Of a stretch of DNA of 62,442 bases, positions 12,401 through 24,100 are shown piece by piece. The stretch covers positions 18,349,888 through 18,412,329 of the forward strand of contig NC_049995.1 in NCBI RefSeq assembly GCF_000003815.2, in the 5' to 3' direction. The position numbers and the translations under genes were made by a program. The DNA is from Branchiostoma floridae. Lineage: Eukaryota > Chordata > Leptocardii > Amphioxiformes > Branchiostomatidae. Each line of letters begins with the position of its first letter. Position 1 is the stretch's first letter. Under the pieces are notes generated by a model. That model did no database searches, was not told where the DNA came from, and saw only the letters and a list, made by a program, of their open reading frames with translations.

Positions 12401-15400
12401 GGCTTCATATCCCTAATGTGTATATAGTGATTCACCCCGCACACAGTGGTGACAGGGGTGCCTAATTGCCCAGCTGGCTATCAGTTACTGGGACTACTCT
12501 ACTAAAAAAAAAAAGGCTGTAAAATTTTTTAAACGAACCACAAAACTGCAGCAAACTTCTAATGCGCGCTATAGCACAATGGCTCACAATATCTATCCAC
12601 ATAGCAAACGTGATCACAATCCATCCAGAGGTTCTAAAGATATCGGTCCGGAATCACAAAGATCCCTACCAAAATCAATACCTGCTTTTTTTTCAAGCAG
12701 GTAATAAAGTAGTTTTTATTTTCTTGTTGCCATGGAAACGGGTTTCCGACAGTACTTGATATTTTACAAAATTCACTAATTTCGGTTTACATAAGGTTTC
12801 TAATTTTTCTTGCTTATATGATTTAAAATAATGTAATTAGATGCTCGTAATTACTGCTTATGTGATGATATAACCTGTCATAATCCAAATAGGAGAACGA
12901 TATCATTAGGTTTTAAGCAGGTTTTTGTCACTCGACTATAACTATTAATTTGTATTTTATTTTACAAAAATCGAAGTACGATTTGGTATTCGTGTTTGTT
13001 CCAGCATGGTGGGAAGTAGTTCCAGGTGACGTGCAGGGATATTTCGACGATGTAATCGAGGAAGTCAGCAACAAGTGGGACGACCTGGCCCGGGAGCTGG
13101 GATTTAATGATAACGAAATCAAAGTAATCCAAGTTTCAGAGCGTGACCCTGATCACAGGTGCAGGGAAATGCTGACCAGATGGAGAAACAGGGAGGGAAG
13201 GGGAGCTACTCTACAGGTGATGATTCAAGCCCTAAAGAGCATTCGTGAAACCCGGACAGCAGAGAGCCTGGAAGGTTTGTATCATAGTTTTGTAAGAAAT
13301 TTTAAACGTTACTATCACAATCTACTATTAACTAGCATTTCTGTATCACATTTAATGGGTTCAGAAGTTTGCTGTCAATCCAACTAGAAACCATCTAAAA
13401 TCATTTTGAATACCTTTTTGATTTTTGCAGGAAATGCTACCTCCAACATCTACGTGGTCTTGCAAGGCGCAATGATCCAGGAAACTCTAGATCATCTTAA
13501 AAGATGCCTGACGACGTTATCTGGCGCCACAAGGTCACAGGTCAAGTTCAGAGGTTACAAGAAGAACAAGAGCATCCTGGTGCACTTTTCCCTACCGCGG
13601 GAGAACACGGCGGTGCTGAGGCACATGGCGCATCACTCCGACCCGAGACTTGTCTACATGGGCGTCAAGTCACTGCAGATCGACGCTGAAGTTCCCATCA
13701 AATTCCAACAGGAGGCGACGTTGTACGGTGAGTTGATTTCTTTTTCTCTTCATCGGCTGTCAGAGTCAGGTTCATCAAAGGATATGGGTAGCAGCATTAA
13801 ATCGGTATTTATCTTCATATGCACTAAATGTTCTATTGTTGACTATACGTTTATCAAAGACTAGAATGTCTCCTTGTGACAGTCACAGTCAATTGCTAAT
13901 GTGTCTAGCCGACATGGGCATCAGGCGGTCCTTATGGATGAGCATCAGTAGCTATCTGGAAGGACGTACACAGAAGGTAAAGTGGGGCCCCTGTGTATCT
14001 AAGTCCCACGATGTCCTCGCGGGTGTTCCACAGGGTGGTATTCTGTCACCAACGCTTTTCGTCATCTGCATAAATACCTTGGATGCAAGGTTGCCAAGGC
14101 CCATTGTTCCTGCCAAATATGCGGACGATCTGACAACCTCTGAAATGCTAATGGCGTCACTTCCTGGTCAAACGCAGAAGGCACTTGACTCCATTGTTGA
14201 ATGGGGGGAGGACTACACTCTCAAGGTAAACGGGAAAAAGACAATGGACATGGTAATCAGTGCAAGGAAGGAGGTAAACATTCCTGTCCCTCCTCATCCG
14301 ACAATATCTGGTCACGTGATTCAGAGGACTACGTCTTTCAAACTACTTGGAGTACACATCACTGCCAACCTTACCTGGGATGAACACGTTCACTTCATGC
14401 TGACGAAGTCCCGCCCACGTGTATATTACCTTGCGGCTGCAAAGAAGGCTGGTCTCCCTACTGATGTCCTGCTCCAGATTTATCTGACATTCATTCGCCC
14501 CTCACTGGAGTATGCCAGCCCTGTGTGGGGAGGGCTACCGAAGTACCTCTCCGACATGTTGGAAAAAGTTCAGAAGCGATGTCTGAGACTGATCGGAATT
14601 CCTACGGACTCTTTGCCTTCACTGTCCAGTAGACGTGACCTTGCTACGCTCAGTACTTTGCGCAACACACTCCAGGACAGTAGTTCTCCTCTGAACGAGT
14701 TCATTGCCCCACCTCAGAACAATTGCTATAACCTCCGTCGCGAAGGTCGCTACCGGGCACTGACAAAGAGTAAGACTAAGAGACATGAACTCTCCTTTGT
14801 TCCTAGAGCAATAAAATTGCTCTATCAAGATGGCGACTCTGTGGCGATAGGTCACTAGTACTGCGTCTGGACAGAATATACATGCAGTTACTTTTTCCTT
14901 GTAAATTTTACGTACGTTACTGTTTGCTGACATAGTTGTGTCCACTTTTGTCTCTCCGCCACTCCTATGTTTAATCCAGTGCCAACGTCTAGGTTTTTAA
15001 ACAAAATGTGATTATGCATGTTTGTAAATTGTATTGACTTTTAAGGATTTTACGGAATGTAATTCGTGGCACATTTCATGTGGCAGTTATAATGTCATTT
15101 GCCATGCCAAGAACCAATAAATCTGAATCTGAATCTGAATCTGTGACAAAACAGCAGTCGACTACATAAAAGCACAATTTACCACATGACTGAAATTAAT
15201 AGCAAGTCTCAGGTATACAGAGGTTGATCTCAACTATACTTTGATAAACAGGTATTTTTCGTGATATCATATAAATCCATATATTTTATAATGTCATATA
15301 TATTTTACTTATGCATTCTAGATGCCAAGAGACAATTTCCTGTTGATGACATCGAGGTGGGATGCATTACCCGGACAAAACACCAGAGGGCGCCCCAGAG

Positions 15401-17036
15401 CTGGACCCGCCTGTCTGCCCTGAACCTGTTCTCGGACGCCCTGCCGCTCCATCTGCAGGCAGCCGCGAGTCTGGAGTACCAGGGCTTCTCCTACAGCCTG
15501 GTCCGGGCTCTGGTGCAGAAGGACCGGCTCAGAGAACACCAGATGAGGCAGGCCATCCAGAACCTCAGGAACGCAGAGGTGGATTCCAACACGCTCCGTC
15601 AGAAGGCAGAGGTGGATTCCAACACCATCATTACTTTGCGCTCCAAGCTCGACATCACAGAGAACAGGCTGAAGGAGGCTCTTGAGACGATCGCAGTTCT
15701 TGAAGAAAAGCTGCAGCAGGCTCAAGAATACGCAGAGAAAGCCGCCAAGCAGGTGACATCCCACGTGACGGAGTACAGGGGAGAGAAGCCGCCTGGAGGC
15801 TGGCCACAGGAGTACAGGGGAGAGAAGCCGCCTGGAGGCTGGCCACAGGAGTACAGGGGAGAGAAGCCTCCTGGCGGCTGGCCACAGGAGTACAGGGGAG
15901 AGAAGCCACCTGGAGGCTGGCCACAGAAGTACAGGGGAAAGAAGCCGCCTGGTGGCTGGTCGAAAGAAGTCGAGAAGGCAGATGTAGAGTCACAGACCCA
16001 CCTAGCGGATCCTCTAGATAGCACAGGGAGACCTGAAGATGTGGGCGACAAGGCTGGAGAAGACCCGACTGTTAAGGAAGAAGACAAAACAGCTGCAATG
16101 CAAGACTCTGACAGTGAGAGCGATGGAAGAGTGGAAGTCCTCGGTACAAAAGCACCCGAGCAAGAGCGACACACAGCGGGGACAGAAGGAGCGGCATCTG
16201 GCTCTACTGGGGAGTTGGATCAGGGTGTGATCACTTTTGGTGGGAAAGGATCAGAACCGGGAAAGTTTTCGTACCCGCGCGGCGTTGTGGTGTCGCCTAG
16301 CAACGAGATAGTTGTGGCTGATCTTTACAACAGGCGAGTCCAAGTCCACAGCACAGAGGGGGTTTACCTACGTCACTTCCCAACAGTTGTACCGGGTACA
16401 GGAGATAAGAACATGTACCCATATGATGTTTGCATGGACGGTAGCGGCACGCTGTGGGTAGTGGGGGACGGAGAGACAACCGACCATGTTGTACAGTACA
16501 GCACGGACGGGACCGCCATGGCGCGGTTTGACATGAAGAAGGGCTATCATTTTCGCGGCATTGCAGTAGACATGCGCACTAACCACATCCTGGTGACTGA
16601 TGCAGGCGATGGTGCAGTTCATGTGTTCCGTCCGGACGGCTCTCTGGTGCGGACAGTCCGGTATCCACGGGATGGGGAGATAACACACCCACGGTACGTC
16701 ACAGTGGACGGGGAAGGGAACATTCTTGTGTCGGACTGGGACACTCACAGTGTCTGCGTGTATGACGAGTCCGGGAAGTTTCTGTTCCAGTTTGGAGGTT
16801 TGGGAAGTGGTAAAGGTCAGCTGAATGGTCCCCTTGGCATCTGTACAGACAGCTCTGGGCACATCCTCGTGGCAGACTATTGGAACGAGGGAGTTCAGAT
16901 CTTCACACGTCACGGCAAGTTTGTCCATACCGTCCGTACTGGGTTTCAGCCGGAAGGCCTGGCTGTGGGACCGGAAGGGCGGCTGGTTGTGACCAATGAT
17001 TTGAACGACATTGTGACTGTTTATCCCAGCTATTAG
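9433..17036 (+). CDS. Gene B: DED-DEATH-X-coiled coil-NHL protein (925 aa)
   Basis: Four coding exons: 9433-9949, 13026-13274, 13431-13727 and 15322-17036, all phase 1 and in frame (2778 nt). The DED has the RxDL motif in RRQDL and a long tail of NPELQP and NSELQS repeats. The second exon (83 codons) is a DEATH domain with the typical W-x2-LA-x2-LG core and mL-x2-W-x6-AT pattern. The X exon is 99 codons, two shorter than usual. The last exon holds two hendecad units, five EYRGEKPPGGWPQ-type units and a full six-blade NHL propeller. Introns 1 and 3 are swollen by LINE and MITE insertions that leave the splice sites intact. The base before the ATG differs from the paralogues (CAAG for CAGG), so the acceptor AG abuts the ATG directly. 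A second in-frame acceptor precedes the DEATH exon at 13003-13004. FADD has DED plus DEATH without a propeller, so the NHL addition is the unusual part. Confidence 0.84.
10339..11576 (-). mobile_element. 5'-truncated L1/Tx1-like LINE in gene B intron 1
   Basis: The insert is flanked by a 14-bp target-site duplication, TATTTCCTATTGTT, at 10325-10338 and 11577-11590. Its minus-strand 3' end carries an A-rich tail (T run from 10337). The coding end (10712-11488) gives the C-terminus of a LINE ORF2 with a zinc-binding CIHCG and LFWEC motif (zf-RVT type). It lies antisense to the host gene. Confidence 0.8.
10712..11488 (-). pseudogene. LINE ORF2 C-terminal fragment (zf-RVT)
   Basis: 258 codons remain, covering only the region after the reverse transcriptase: RFFQFKMLHKFLPTR, then the Cys/His knuckle CIHCGNEQEDTLHLFWEC, then a basic tail. 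This layout is standard for L1/Tx1-type ORF2 C-termini. Endonuclease and reverse transcriptase are missing by 5' truncation, so it cannot act alone. Confidence 0.75.
11618..12311. mobile_element. TAA-flanked TIR element (PIF/Harbinger-type MITE), gene B intron 1
   Basis: Perfect 33-bp terminal inverted repeats at 11618-11650 and 12279-12311 begin GGCCATGTTGATTTG. A TAA duplication flanks them (11615-11617, 12312-12314). A diverged neighbouring copy of the target sequence (about 12406-12426, CATATCCCTAATGTG) shows the site without the insert. No transposase frame inside, so non-autonomous. A TWA 3-bp duplication is the PIF/Harbinger signature. Confidence 0.8.
13881..14858 (+). pseudogene. CR1-like reverse transcriptase, C-terminal part
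   Basis: About 325 codons are open. GVPQGGILSPTLF and the catalytic YADD (14118-14129) are present, then the thumb region (FKLLGVHI) and the C-terminal domain (SLEYASPVWG). The endonuclease and N-terminal half of the reverse transcriptase are gone through 5' truncation. The open frame suggests recent insertion. Confidence 0.8.
13881..15141 (+). mobile_element. 5'-truncated CR1-like LINE in gene B intron 3
   Basis: Family intron homology stops at TTGTGAC (ending 13880) and resumes at TGTGACAAAAC (15142 onward), leaving a 6-bp TGTGAC duplication. The 3' end has the repeated ATCTGA tail (15121-15141) typical of CR1/Jockey-clade elements. Sense orientation. The coding part runs from the first base of the insert. 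Confidence 0.78.
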
Positions 17037-17104
17037 TCAAGCATCACTTTGGAGTCAGAAGGCTTTTATTTTGTTTCAACACAAATGAATGAACTTTCCA
17101 TTTT

Positions 17105-17320
17105 TGACTCCATATCTGTCCACCTAGGCCAATTTGTATATAATGCTATGCAAAAGAGAAGTAGTGCTTTAACAATGTGAAATACACTATGCCGCCATAT
17201 TTTCTAACATGTTAGACCAGTATACTGATGTAAGTAGTCTGTAGTTGTTAGTTATACGTAATTTGCCATACATTGTACCTGTTGCAATCGTTGTGCAATA
17301 AACTTGACTTGACTTGACTT
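17105..17320 (+). mobile_element. Short retroelement 3' end with TTGAC tail in gene B 3' flank
   Basis: Gene F has the uninterrupted sequence CCATTTTCTCAAACC (about 57397-57411). In gene B about 210 bp separate CCATTTTT from TTCTCAAACC, ending in a TTGAC-repeat tail (17302-17320) after GCAATAAA. Short tandem-repeat tails are usual for CR1-type elements. It supplies an AATAAA near the gene's 3' end. Confidence 0.65.
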
Positions 17321-17362
17321 TTCTCAAACCAGTCCTTTTGCCTACTTCATGAACGGGCGGAT

Positions 17363-17382
17363 GGGGGGGGGGGGGGGGGGGG
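17363..17382. repeat. G20 homopolymer
   Basis: Twenty G in the 3' flank of gene B where related flanks have a short GGATGGGGCGG-like stretch; length may be an assembly artefact. Confidence 0.85.
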
Positions 17383-20170
17383 CTACAGGGTTCCAACCCC
17401 CTTTGACCTTTTGTTCATATCAGACAGACGGAGAGTCACGTGTTTTGAACATTTAAGTCCTCAGTTATCCTGAACAGATTAGAGAACATGTCGAAAAATT
17501 CAAATCCATCTTCATAACGTTTAGAACGAATTATAACATTCCCTGGACGAGAGTTGTTTTTTCCATTCCGCCAAAATTAGATTTTTGATCAACGTCACTT
17601 GATCATAGATTGTTCACAATCTGACGATAAACGCTCAAAGCCGCTCAAACCACTCAAAGATTTCTTTCCGCTTGTTCAAAGAATTTGATATATTCCATCC
17701 TTTAGGTAGGTTCAATTTAAATACATTCTAGGAGAAGATAACCCTTACATTGTAGAAATACAGGTTAATACATTAAAAAATGTTAAGGACTTCTAACTAA
17801 TAGTAGGAGTCATACGTTAAACTCTAAATGTTGATTTATATTCATGTGTGTACCTTGGTTTCTGCATTTGTACTTATTTTTTAATGTACTTCCATGCTCA
17901 TAATACATTTAAATATAATTTAATGTTTTAATGCATTTTATTGTTTGTTTAACATCCATGCAACAGTTGGTTAATTTTTAAATGATGATTGTCTGGAACC
18001 CATCTTGACATGTCGAGTTGGTTACAGATTTAGCAGGAGCAGACGAAGATACTAACAGAAAAAGGATTGATTAACAAATGTAGCTAAATACATAAGAAGA
18101 TGTTAAGGACGTAGAAACAATGGTATGAGTCATACGTTAAACTCTATGTGCTGATTTACCTGTATATTTGTATCTTCAAGTTGGTTATTCACTTGCACCC
18201 TATTTTCGTATGTATGGATAGTTGCATGCAGTAGATTTTATGGATGTCGCTGTCATTCCGATGTGTTTATGATATTGTATGATATGTACTTCGATGGGTA
18301 TAATACCTTTTAATGTAATTGCTCATTTAACATCTATGCAATAATTGGTGAATCTTTAAATGATAATTGTCTGGAACCCATTTAGAGATGTCGGGTTGGT
18401 TACAGATTTAGCAGGAGCAGACGAAGATACTAACAGAAAAAATAAGGATTAATTAATTAATGATTTGTAAATAGCTTTTCATACCCAAGCCTTCAATGGT
18501 CTTCCATGGCCATGGATTCCTTAAACGTTGAAAAGACGGATTAAAGATTAGGACGATGGCAGCTTCGTCGCAGACTGTGGTGACGTCATGACTGAGCCGA
18601 TAATAACGAGTATACAAACAGCAGTTTGCCGATGATGGTACAGGAGGCGTGATATGTTTTACCTGTGATATCACCATGTATTATCAGCTGAACAATTAGA
18701 TACAACATAAAAGTCTCTGCACCATCTCTAAAGATCACACATTAACACGTCTTTGGTATCAGCGGTTGAATTTCGAGGGAATTGAATTAAAATGGAAACT
18801 TGACGATGTCGTATTCAGTTTTTCACCAATAAAAGCTCTGCTTTCTTTGCATGAAATGATCATAGTCCTTTGTGGTCTTACTTATAAAACTGAGTATTAA
18901 CCATGATTTCGGTCACTGTGGGGCACCCGACAAAAGACGCGGCCGAATGAAAAGCATTGACAGACATAGAATATCTCACAAGGACTTCTAGCGGTAAATA
19001 AATGACGAAACTGAATGCTATTAAACTGAATGAACTGAATGTTCTGTAGAAATAAACAACGAGATTCTGCAATACCATTGCGGACTGGGCTTCAAATAAG
19101 GACCAACGAGGTTCTTAAAAGAAGGTATATATCAACTGCCTTATCTAATTCGTGTGGGAATAAATCGGCCTTGTCGTTACATTGTAGAACATCCTTGTGG
19201 CGACAAAGTTTAAAGAACAACTTGTCTGAATGTTGGTTCTGTTATAAACATAGTGCCGCCATTCAATCTCCAAGCAGATGTTGGGAAGAACTATTTGGGC
19301 CGCTAGTATATGTCGAGATTGAACTTGTACTACAGGAATTAGCTTTTCAATAAGATATAATTCACCTGTTTTACAAATCACATATGTACGGCGACGCCCA
19401 TTCAGTATTAATGGAAACCTAGCTTATTGTATCCCGAACTATTTTAGTCACTAGCGGGTCAAACCTCGCTATGCAATCAGATGCCAGCGGTCTGGACCAA
19501 AGTCCAACGGATACAGAGTTCGCTACAAACCTGCCACGTTCCCTCGTATTTCAGTCAACAGACCGGAGACGCTTATTCCTGTAGTACCAGCAGTATCCGC
19601 TAGGCGCGTAGCTGCACCAGCCATCCCGACATCCCCCAGCGGTAATGATCAAAGTCTAACGGGTACAAGGTTTCCCACCTGCCACGTTTACTGGTATATC
19701 GGACCCCAGACAGGAGACATCTGAGGACGTTTGTCTTGTAGAATCAGACTGACACCGGTTACGTCTTAAGGAGTTTGTCTTACCGTCACGTCACACAGGT
19801 GAGCACAACAGGTGAGAAATGTTTGACGTGGCACTTCTGCCAGACGGCCACTTTAGGTCAACGACCTGAGAATACTTTATATCTTTATCTTTAGACTTTA
19901 GTACCTCTTTATGTGGTGAAAGTTTGGATAAAAGGAATTAAGAGAATTTTTAAGGAATTCGTTTATTTACAAAGCCTGAGGGTGAATCTGACACAAAGCG
20001 ACCACATAAAAGTCTTCCAAGCTACTTTGAATGGGTAGGCGGGTAGGATATTTTGAATTACAATTTTATGGTATTCACAGTTGCACTTTAGATATCTTAA
20101 TCATGATAATGTTAATAGGATACTGATCATTTAAGTATCTCATTGTGGCAAGGACCTATCAGTCCTATCA

Positions 20171-20290
20171 GTGTCCTGATCTCTGCCCACCCACCACCAC
20201 CCACCCACCCCCCTCGGCACGTCCGCGTGACGTGTTAATGATTATTGGACAGAACAAACTCTCCGGAGTGGTCTGAGATGACGTCACGGT
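20171..20290 (+). promoter_or_regulatory. CRE-containing module, gene C copy 1
   Basis: Same module with TGACGTCA near 20279-20286 and an expanded CCCACCCACC tract (20185-20214) whose complement could form a G-quadruplex. Confidence 0.4.
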
Positions 20291-20489
20291 GAGGACCAAG
20301 CACTGGGAGATGTAAACAATTAAATCACGAGTCTAACTTAGGCTTAGATTGGATTCAACGGTGTTAAAATTGGTGCTTAAATTTTTTTTTTAATGATCAA
20401 TTATTTTAAAACAAATTTACACCGGCGTCGGTGAGATTATGATAACCACATATATGTCTTATAATGTTTTAAGAGATAGATTAGTGGGC

Positions 20490-20524
20490 GTGTAAAACTA
20501 CTAGCAGGACCAGTAGTTTTACAC
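20490..20524. other. Perfect 13-bp hairpin between the gene C CRE modules
   Basis: GTGTAAAACTACT pairs with AGTAGTTTTACAC across a 9-nt loop. The same hairpin lies between the two modules of gene D; gene F has a decayed one at 53339-53369. Confidence 0.6.
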
Positions 20525-20588
20525 CTGCATTTTAGGTAATCTATGTGCGATCAACATGTAAGTATGCTATTTGTGGCCCCGCTTATCA

Positions 20589-20695
20589 GTGTCCTGATCT
20601 CTGCCCCGCCCCTCGGCACGTCCGCGTGACGTGTTAATGATTGTTGGACAGAACAAATCTAAACTCCCCCAAGAGTGGTTGAGCTGACGTCACGA
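20589..20695 (+). promoter_or_regulatory. CRE-containing module, gene C copy 2
   Basis: Second copy, about 460 bp before the DED exon, TGACGTCA intact. Confidence 0.4.
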
Positions 20696-21152
20696 TGTGG
20701 GCAAGGTGCAGAGATTCACAAACAATAACAGTACAAGTTCCAACTGGGCTTAGTGTGGGCTGAATGTTGCATAGTGAACATTGTTTTCACAGTAAGTTGC
20801 AGTGATACCCAGTGGAAAACGTGTCAGCTGGCTCACGATGTGAACTGACCGCGTGCGCAAAATTAAAGCTACTTCGTAAATAGTTGTCCAGACCATAGTT
20901 GACACATGTCTGTACGTGTTTTGTTTATGTCTGAGGGCTATCAAACTTACATGTAGCTTTCAATGCATCACACAGCAAATGAGCATGTCGAAATGTGAAC
21001 GACCTTATTCTTACCCCTATGCCTTGTGTTGATTCTAAATTTTTATGATTATCATACTGTAGTGATGTACGTTTTACATAGTAATACTACTTACTACGTA
21101 CAACGTGTGCAGAATTGGTTCAGTTCAGTGACGTTTTATCGTCTGTTTTAGG

Positions 21153-24100
21153 ATGGCAGGTCCGGTACGAGAAAGAGTCACAGATGCCGACAGGCGCCAT
21201 TTTGATTTTGTCCAAACTTTGCTCCGTATTTCCGATGAACTGACAGAAGAGGAAACGGCAAACGTGAAGTTGTTCTGCCTGCATCTGATTCCAAAAGGTC
21301 AGGCGGCACAACTCAGGCGGGCGGTGGACGTTTTTCAAAAGCTGATGGAACTGGACAAAATCGACCAGGAGAATCTCGACTTTCTCAAAGAGATATTGGA
21401 AAGAATCGGACGACAGGACCTGATTCAGAATGTTCTGCGCCGGTTCCAGCCGCCTGACCGAGAAATTCCGGAAAATCCAGAACTTCAGCCAGAGAATCCC
21501 GAAATGCAACCGGGAACAAGTCAGGAGGGAGGGAGTGCAGAAGGTGAGTGACAAGCGGAAAGTATGCTGCCACCTCAAACAACCATTCGACATCTGCATA
21601 ATCTATCCAGCATTTCATTGGTTCTAAAATTACTTTCATTGTTGTAAAGGAGATTGTTATCCACTTAAGAAACTTTTTGTACATTTATATTTTATGGGGC
21701 ATTAACATGCATTGGCATAATACCGGTCATAAGCCTTATACCGGTCGATTAAAAATAGTGGAACTTAAAGAGATCTACACATGCAACAATAGTTATTTCT
21801 GAGGTATGCACACTTCAGACATCTAGGTGTCCAATACATAATTTACAAAGCATCGATAACAATGCATTCGAAGACAACAAGGCCAAAAGTTTTCAGGTCA
21901 TTTTCGGGGCAGGCGAGCTCGTCGTGGGACAAACACACTGTCACGTTCATCGCCAGATTTGTAGATAATAATCACATGTGCTCACGGCACAAGACGAGCA
22001 TGATTCAACAGCAATCTTGAATTTCTTTTGGTGACCTACAACTCGTGTAAAAGTGTGAGGAACCGTTGCATAATAGCCCGGATCTACGGCTGAATGGGTC
22101 AAATTGAACGTACGCCGCCATTTCCCCGCCATTTTTAATGCTACGGCCAGCAGTAAAGTTTTACGTCATAGCGGTTGTGACGGACCAAAATTAAATGAAA
22201 ATTCTTGTCAGTATACGCCCATTTTCTCATGACTTTTTGTATGCTCATGCAGATTTTTGTTTTGTGCAACTACTAACAGGAAAGAAAGGAACAACAGAGG
22301 ATGAATAAAGGTACATAGCGGCAGTTAATTGTGCCGTGTTTCGTTCGACCGGTATAGTGCACCCCCTTCCAACCACGCGCCCGTTCTCCGTGCAATTCCA
22401 CGGTGTGTTCCAATTACGATATTATGTTTTTAGCAGGAGCAGAGAGACAAAATAATTTACACAGAAGAAGTGGCAAAGGTAAGCTGTAACAGCAACATGT
22501 AACTGGAGAAAATGATGCGTTGATCATTTGCCAAATTAGCATTGCTTGAGAAATTGCAGTAAACCGACCGGTATTATGCCAATGGATGTTAACAAGTCAT
22601 TAACTGGTTGTTGCAGGAAACGCCTACTTGGTTGTGCACGGTGAAGTGCGCATGATCCAAGAAAATCTCGATCGTCTGAGAAACCGCCTAGCAACGTTAT
22701 CAGGGACCAGAAGGTCACAGGTCAAGTTCAGAGGTTACAAGAAGCACAAGAGCATCCTGGTGCACTTCTCCATGCCGCGGGAGAACACGGCAGTGCTGAG
22801 GCACATGGCGGATCACTCCGACCCGAGACTTGTCTACATGGGCGTCAAGTCACTGCAGATCGACGCTGAAGTTCCCATCAAAGTCCAACAGGAGGAGCCT
22901 GTGTACGGTAAGTCTACTTTGTATTTTTCTTCGTTGGTAAGACGTTGTACAAATGTACTTATTATAGACCATTCTCTAAATGTCAGGTGCTTTAAGTTAG
23001 TGTTTCTGTTTATGTATTGAGTGGTTTTCTTTTGGCCACGTTTGCATTTTCCTCCAAGTTATATCAAAACTATCAAAACTTTAGAGAAATATAAAAAGGG
23101 AAAGAAAGAAAGGGTAAGGGAAAAAGAGAGGCTGTTGTCGACTTCACAGTTTGTAGGTACTTTTCAACATGTCAAAGACGTGTTCAATAGGCTTTGAGTG
23201 AGGCTTTTAACAGGCTTTATTTGTCTATTAGCAGTAATACAAAAACATATTGTACAATGCTAGTCTTCCTGGACATATAGAAAAGTACACACATGACATG
23301 TCTTATAGACATCTCTAATAAATTGTCACCAGCTGCATATTATACAAATTACACACTATGTTTTTAAAGTATACTTTCAACAAATGTTTCAGATGTCAAG
23401 AGACAACATCCTGTTGATGACATTGAGGTTGGATGCGGTACCCGGACCAAACACCAGAGGGCGCCCCAGGGCTGGACCCGCCTGTCTGCCCTGAACCTGT
23501 TCTCGGACGCCCTGCCGCTCCATCTGCAGGCAGCCGCGAGTCTGGAGTACCAGGGCTTCTCCTATAGCCTGGTCCGGGCTCTGGTGCAGAAGGACCGGCT
23601 CAGAGAACACCAGATGAGGCAGGCCATCCAGAACCTCAGGAACGCAGAGGTGGATTCCAACACGCTCCGTCAGAAGGCAGAGGTGGATTCCAACACGATC
23701 ATGGCTTTGCGCTCCAAGCTTAAAATCACAGAGAACAGGCTAAAGGAGGCTCTTGAGACGATCGAGGTTCTTGAAGAAAACCTGCAGCAGGCTCAAGAAT
23801 ACGCAGAGAAAGCCACCAAACAGGTGACATCGCACGTGACGGAGTACAGGGGAGAGAAGCCGCCTGGAGGCTGGCCACAGGAGTACAGGGGAGAGAAGCC
23901 GCCTGGAGGCTGGCCACAGGAGTACAGGGGAGAGAAGCCGCCTGGAGGCTGGCCACAGGAGTACAGGGGAGAGAAGCCGCCTGGAGGCTGGTCGAAAGAA
24001 GTCGAGAAGGCAGATGTAGAGTCACAGACCCACCTAGCGGATCCTTTTGGTACTACAGGGATACCTGGAGATGTGGGCGGTGACAAGGTTGGAGCAGATC

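Larger units (their letters stand above)
17037..20170. repeat. 3' and intergenic flank of gene B
   Basis: Flank type shared with genes D, E and F (starts TCAAGCA, ACTTTGGAG). It contains the retroelement end at 17105, tandem AT-rich repeats of about 370 bp (17720-18070 and 18070-18430), and the 5' block of gene C from about 19445 with CACACAG/GTGAG at 19795-19803. Confidence 0.55.
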
